From the NCBI GenBank assembly GCA_016185425.1, contig JACPNQ010000014.1, positions 1 through 64,000 of the forward strand: a stretch of 64,000 nucleotides of DNA, written 5' to 3'. Below are positions 61,601 through 64,000 of this stretch, one piece after another; position 1 is the first letter of the stretch, and every line of letters begins with the position of its first letter. Below the pieces are notes generated by a model that saw only the letters and a list, made by a program, of their open reading frames with translations, ran no database searches and was not told the origin of the DNA. This DNA is from Acidobacteriota bacterium (GTDB lineage Bacteria; Acidobacteriota; Terriglobia; Bryobacterales; Bryobacteraceae). A program made the translations under genes and the position numbers.

Positions 61601-61927
61601 CTGCAGATCAATGCGCGCCGTGTTACCCGTTTCCAGGCGAATTCCCTGGCGATGATACTGCTTGAAACCCTGCGCGCTGACGGTCAGTTCGTATTGGCCG
61701 GGCTTGATGAGGGGAAGCGTGTATGCGCCGTTGCCTGCCGTGGTAACGCTATAGTTTTCGCCGGTCTGGGAATTGGACAGCTTCACTGCGGCATCGCCAA
61801 TCGCGCTCGCGCTAGGATCGGTGACGTTTCCGGTAAGAGTGGCGGTTTGCTGGGCCGGGAGAGAGAAGCTCAGCAGAAAAAGAGAATAAAAGAGCTCGCG
61901 TGCGCGGCTCTCATACGAGAGAAGCAT
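58691..61927 (-). CDS. TonB-dependent receptor, Oar-like
   Basis: The start is ATG 61927 (MLLSYESRARELFYSLFLLS then FSLPAQQ) with AAGGAAAG upstream; the longer frame from 61969 has no ribosome site. A signal peptide is cleaved near QQ. The carboxypeptidase-regulatory domain (LTGNVTDPSASAIGDAAVKL; YTLPLIKPGQYELTVSAQGF), plug (NMPLVGRRAAQLVRLNGFVV; GRTGGGYIQMTTRSGTN, with Arg where the others have Lys) and barrel ending ARIIQLGLHYKF give 1,078 residues. It diverges from the other receptors in the plug (GRRAAQL in place of NGRxFxxL). It is transcribed away from the receptor at 62235, with 307 bases between. Confidence 0.88.
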   Translation of the reverse strand: MLLSYESRARELFYSLFLLSFSLPAQQTATLTGNVTDPSASAIGDAAVKLSNSQTGENYSVTTAGNGAYTLPLIKPGQYELTVSAQGFKQYHRQGIRLETGNTARIDLQLEIGTVADSVTVEADAPLLSGDTSSLGSVVRNSTIANMPLVGRRAAQLVRLNGFVVQNGSGSTFAIAGGRGDNAMWTIDGGNAQNILLGVATLNYDPPVESLEEFNVEVANYKAELGRTGGGYIQMTTRSGTNRFHGSAYEFLRNDALDSRNFFAASKPRLRYNQFGASIGGPIRKDRTFFFFNYEGTRDNRQNTLLASVPTAAEASGNFSASSTAVRDPLTNTPFAGNIIPSSRLDPAGAAIAKLYPGPNVDGARSRNLNFRANQNVRNPSNSFVTRIDHTFSDRDRVYGRLLTNTSSTLNAPVFPVAGVDPYHSRSEGSYYSWSATWQHNFTPTTILESRYSYDRRKGISRSGGADLGLAQKFGIIGTNDRFFPQFSITGLTGFGVGNHERLQVPIRGDHITSNLTKISGRHTWKFGGEFRRSSNDDVWSGSAGGVFAFNNTATGDALAALLTGWAASGSRAEAPLIRSRANAFGAFIQDDWKVTPRLTINAGLRWDLDWPRWESVDNRQNSFDRYAINPVSGTPGVLTWSGRNGLSRYAHNFDKNNFGPRLGFSYRVSDKWVIRAGGATLFIGQYDQATPIVANIGFGTRGDFVSPDGGRTAAFLLRNGLPYIAPLTEASLVPGFGAVKVGQSPTLAVEFFEPGGRAVPYLNTFNFNIQRQLPFQSVLEIAYLGSLGHKLGAPTSRSINQVPQSLIGTNGNSQILRPFPQFSDVRVISPTIGNSNYHGLNIRLDKRSSHGVQFGFNYTWSKAIDDVRARNELGGNAGDNAFGNQYDRAADRGLSGNNIAHRFVSNATWALPSPAGKGPLRQAFGGWSTSLLFEARSGAPFGVIENNGAAIYPTAAAVRSNVVTPYQQNANWRDNVLAEPFFNTSSFAAPALYTFGNAGRTVASGPGAVIADLSLLKDFAIAEGHRLQFRAESLNFINHANFALPNQQRGNANFGRISSLIGGNQARIIQLGLHYKF

Positions 61928-62234
61928 ACGTTCTTTCCTTAAAGAAAAATGGGGCTCCCGCCCGCTCACGGTGAGCAGGTGGTGCGCGGTGGTTTGTATT
62001 TCTACAGGGGTTGTCAGCGGGCTGCTAGCAGTGACAACAACAGCGGGAACCGCGCATCTGAGGACAGGAGACAGGTGCGTGGATTACTATACTCGACATT
62101 TCATATCGAGAATACGATGTTAAGACCATTTGCGTCAACAGGTATTTGCTCCATGGCGCCAAACCATCTGACATTTCAGTTGATATATACTTCTTGCAGT
62201 CGTCCTTGGGGACCTTTAAGAGAGAGTTAGCCTC
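61928..62234. other. Divergent control region between two TonB receptor genes
   Basis: The 307-base gap separates two receptor genes running outward and must hold both promoters. Bases 62080-62220 are AT-rich. CTCGACAT and ATATCGAG at 62092-62110 form an inverted repeat (one mismatch) with a three-base centre. This could be an operator for a common regulator. No gene is seen. Confidence 0.45.
62092..62110. promoter_or_regulatory. Inverted repeat, possible operator
   Basis: CTCGACAT-TTC-ATATCGAG is an eight-base arm pair with one mismatch. It lies between divergent receptor genes, about 125 bases from the plus-strand start. Confidence 0.3.
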
Positions 62235-64000
62235 ATGTTCAAATGGTTATTCTTACCGGCGCTATGCTGCGCCGCAATCGTTCCTGCCTATGCCCAAGTA
62301 GCTTCGGCCGAAGTCAGTGGCACCGTACTCGACTCAAGCGGGGCCGGCGTCGCCAATGCAAAAGTTACCGCCACCAACAAATCCACCAACGTCTCGCGCG
62401 AGACGGTTTCAAACGCCACTGGTGCGTACCTGATCAACCTTCTCCCGCCTGGTGACTATCAACTGGCTGTGGAAGCCGCCGGATTCCGGAAGCTGTCCCA
62501 ATCCGGCCTCACCCTCCAGATCAATCAGCAGGCGCAGGTCGACCTCACCATGCAGGTCGGCCAGGTCACCGAGACAGTGGAAGTCACCGCCGCCGCGCCC
62601 TTGCTCGAATCGGAGTCCTCGTCGCTTGGAACCGTCGTCAGCGAGAAGCTCGTCAATCAGCTTCCACTCAACGGCCGCAACTTTATTCAGCTTGCAACAC
62701 TCAGCCCTGGCGTCAACGGCGTTGGGTTCTCTGCCGCCGGCACCATCATGAGCGGCACTCGTCCGGACGATCGCCGGCCCGGCACCGAGATCTTCTCGAA
62801 CGGCAACCGCGAAGGGTCCAACAACTTCCTCTACGACGGCATCGATAACAACGAGCGCCTCACGCTCTCCATCGTGCTCCGGCCTGCCGTCGAAGCCGTG
62901 CGCGAATTCAAGATCCAGACCAACATGTACTCCGCCGACGTGGGCCGCAACTCCGGCGCCGTCGTCGACGTCATCACCAAATCCGGCACCAACGAATTCC
63001 ACGGCAGCGCCTTCGAATTCCTGCGCAACTCAGCGATGGACGCACGCAACTTCTTCAGCCCGAAAGGCACTGCATTCCCTGCCTTCCGGCTGAATCAATT
63101 CGGCCTCTCCTTCGGTGGCCCGGTCATCTTCCCGAAGCTCTACAACGGCAAAAACCGGACCTTCTTCTTTGTCGATTACGAAGGCTACCGCCGCGACTCG
63201 CAGCAACTTCTGCTCGGTAACATACCCACGCTGAAGATGCGCACGGGCGACTTCACCGAGACCGCCAACGTCTACGATCCACTCTCCACGCGGCCGGCCG
63301 GTTCGGGCTTCACCCGCGACCAGTTCCCCGGGAACATCATCCCGGCCAACCGGTTTGACCCGATTGCGATCAAGATGATTCGCGCCTATCCCACGCCTAC
63401 CAGCACCGCCCGCTTCAACAACTATCTGACTAACCTCGTCCAGCACCAGAAGTGGAACCAGGGCGACGTGCGCGTCGATCACCAGATCACGCCGAAGGAC
63501 AACTTCTTCGCGCGCTGGTCCATCCAGAACACCGAGACGCAAGTCCCCAGCACATACCCGCCGGTGAGTATCCCTGGTATCTCGAAGCCTGTAAATCTGG
63601 CCGACGAAGCCTCGTTCGCCGGCACGTCCTTCGCGCCCACGCAGCACGCCGTGGCGAGCTATGCCAAGGTCTTCACGCCGCGCCTCGTCAATGAGCTTCG
63701 CGTCGGTTTCAACCGCTTCCGCGTCGACTACACGGCCGACCAGTACGAGCCCGGCGGCGGGCTCGGCAATCAGCTTGGTGTCCCGAACGCGAACGTTACT
63801 CCCAACGAGCAGAACATGCCCATCTTCTCGCCGTCCAGCTACATCGGCACCGGCCAGACGCGCTCGCTGCCGATCTTCCGCCGCGAGAACCTGTTCCAGT
63901 ACATCGACAACGTGACCTATACGATCGGCCGCCACACTCTAAAATTCGGCGGCGATTTCCGCCGCCGCCAGTTGACGATCTATCAGACCAACGCGGGCAA
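62235..64000 (+). CDS. TonB-dependent receptor, Oar-like, cut by window end
   Basis: ATG 62235 starts a signal peptide (MFKWLFLPALCCAAIVPAYA). The frame stays open to the window edge, 588 codons. The carboxypeptidase-regulatory domain (SGTVLDSSGAGVANAKVTAT; YLINLLPPGDYQLAVEAAGF), plug (QLPLNGRNFIQLATLSPG; ADVGRNSGAVVDVITKSGTN then EFHGSAFEFLRNSAMDARNF) and first barrel strands (FFFVDYEGYRRDSQQLLLGN) are present. The C-terminal half of the barrel is beyond the window. It transcribes away from the receptor at 58691. Its base composition, rich in C at third positions, differs from the minus-strand receptors. No substrate can be given. Confidence 0.9.
   Translation, partial: MFKWLFLPALCCAAIVPAYAQVASAEVSGTVLDSSGAGVANAKVTATNKSTNVSRETVSNATGAYLINLLPPGDYQLAVEAAGFRKLSQSGLTLQINQQAQVDLTMQVGQVTETVEVTAAAPLLESESSSLGTVVSEKLVNQLPLNGRNFIQLATLSPGVNGVGFSAAGTIMSGTRPDDRRPGTEIFSNGNREGSNNFLYDGIDNNERLTLSIVLRPAVEAVREFKIQTNMYSADVGRNSGAVVDVITKSGTNEFHGSAFEFLRNSAMDARNFFSPKGTAFPAFRLNQFGLSFGGPVIFPKLYNGKNRTFFFVDYEGYRRDSQQLLLGNIPTLKMRTGDFTETANVYDPLSTRPAGSGFTRDQFPGNIIPANRFDPIAIKMIRAYPTPTSTARFNNYLTNLVQHQKWNQGDVRVDHQITPKDNFFARWSIQNTETQVPSTYPPVSIPGISKPVNLADEASFAGTSFAPTQHAVASYAKVFTPRLVNELRVGFNRFRVDYTADQYEPGGGLGNQLGVPNANVTPNEQNMPIFSPSSYIGTGQTRSLPIFRRENLFQYIDNVTYTIGRHTLKFGGDFRRRQLTIYQTNAG

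Noticed and set aside
1-64000. tRNA or rRNA genes
   Set aside because: No cloverleaf-like or rRNA-like sequence was recognised by eye; a tRNA search program would be decisive.

Overview
The window is high-GC bacterial chromosome, most likely from an acidobacterium of the Bryobacterales/Solibacter type. The reasons are: several ~1,000-1,160-residue TonB-receptor-like proteins with an N-terminal carboxypeptidase-regulatory domain and no SusD partner; two proteins ending in the Solibacter-type C-terminal domain (TIGR03437); SBBP beta-propeller repeats; paired PQQ dehydrogenase and cytochrome c genes; and a DUF1549/DUF1553 - DUF1501 - pre-peptidase operon. Assignments are by eye from the translated sequence; no database search was run.

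Layout. 1-9.5 kb is an accessory region full of gene debris: a partial acidobacterial hypothetical gene, fragments of a type I signal peptidase, an IS481-like transposase, a TonB receptor C-terminus, a SigJ-like ECF sigma factor and an SBBP/TIGR03437 protein. Inside it sits a 3.2-kb block of three secreted-protein genes (3306-6118) that separates the two pieces of the sigma factor. 9.8-15.4 kb is a signalling cluster: a CheB-CheR-PAS hybrid histidine kinase with three single-domain response regulators. 15.4-20.4 kb holds a broken FG-GAP repeat gene, a cytochrome c/PQQ dehydrogenase pair, two small genes (one an orphan YetF domain) and a YflT-type stress protein, followed by four copies of a 135-bp hairpin-rich tandem repeat.

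21-27.5 kb carries two TonB receptors on the minus strand. 27.6-32 kb has two different glutamine synthetases around xseA. 32-37.7 kb is a giant alpha-2-macroglobulin whose bait-region position is filled with pseudopilin-like and receptor-like modules. It is followed by a single polypeptide joining topoisomerase III to RecQ helicase (37.7-41.6 kb). From 41.6 to 53.5 kb a tightly spaced plus-strand run encodes a 2-hydroxyacid dehydrogenase, an HpaI-type aldolase, the DUF1553/DUF1501/PPC trio, an M20 peptidase, a CBM9-like protein and a cytochrome c-PQQ dehydrogenase fusion. 53.5-64 kb has a secreted intradiol dioxygenase fused to TIGR03437, two minus-strand TonB receptors and the 5' part of a third on the plus strand.

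Taken together the window suggests an aerobic heterotroph that imports oligomers through Oar-like receptors, oxidises alcohols or sugars in the periplasm through PQQ/cytochrome c enzymes, and degrades aromatic or acidic compounds. The strongest unusual items are the TopoIII-RecQ fusion and the remodelled macroglobulin. No tRNA, rRNA or CRISPR array was seen.
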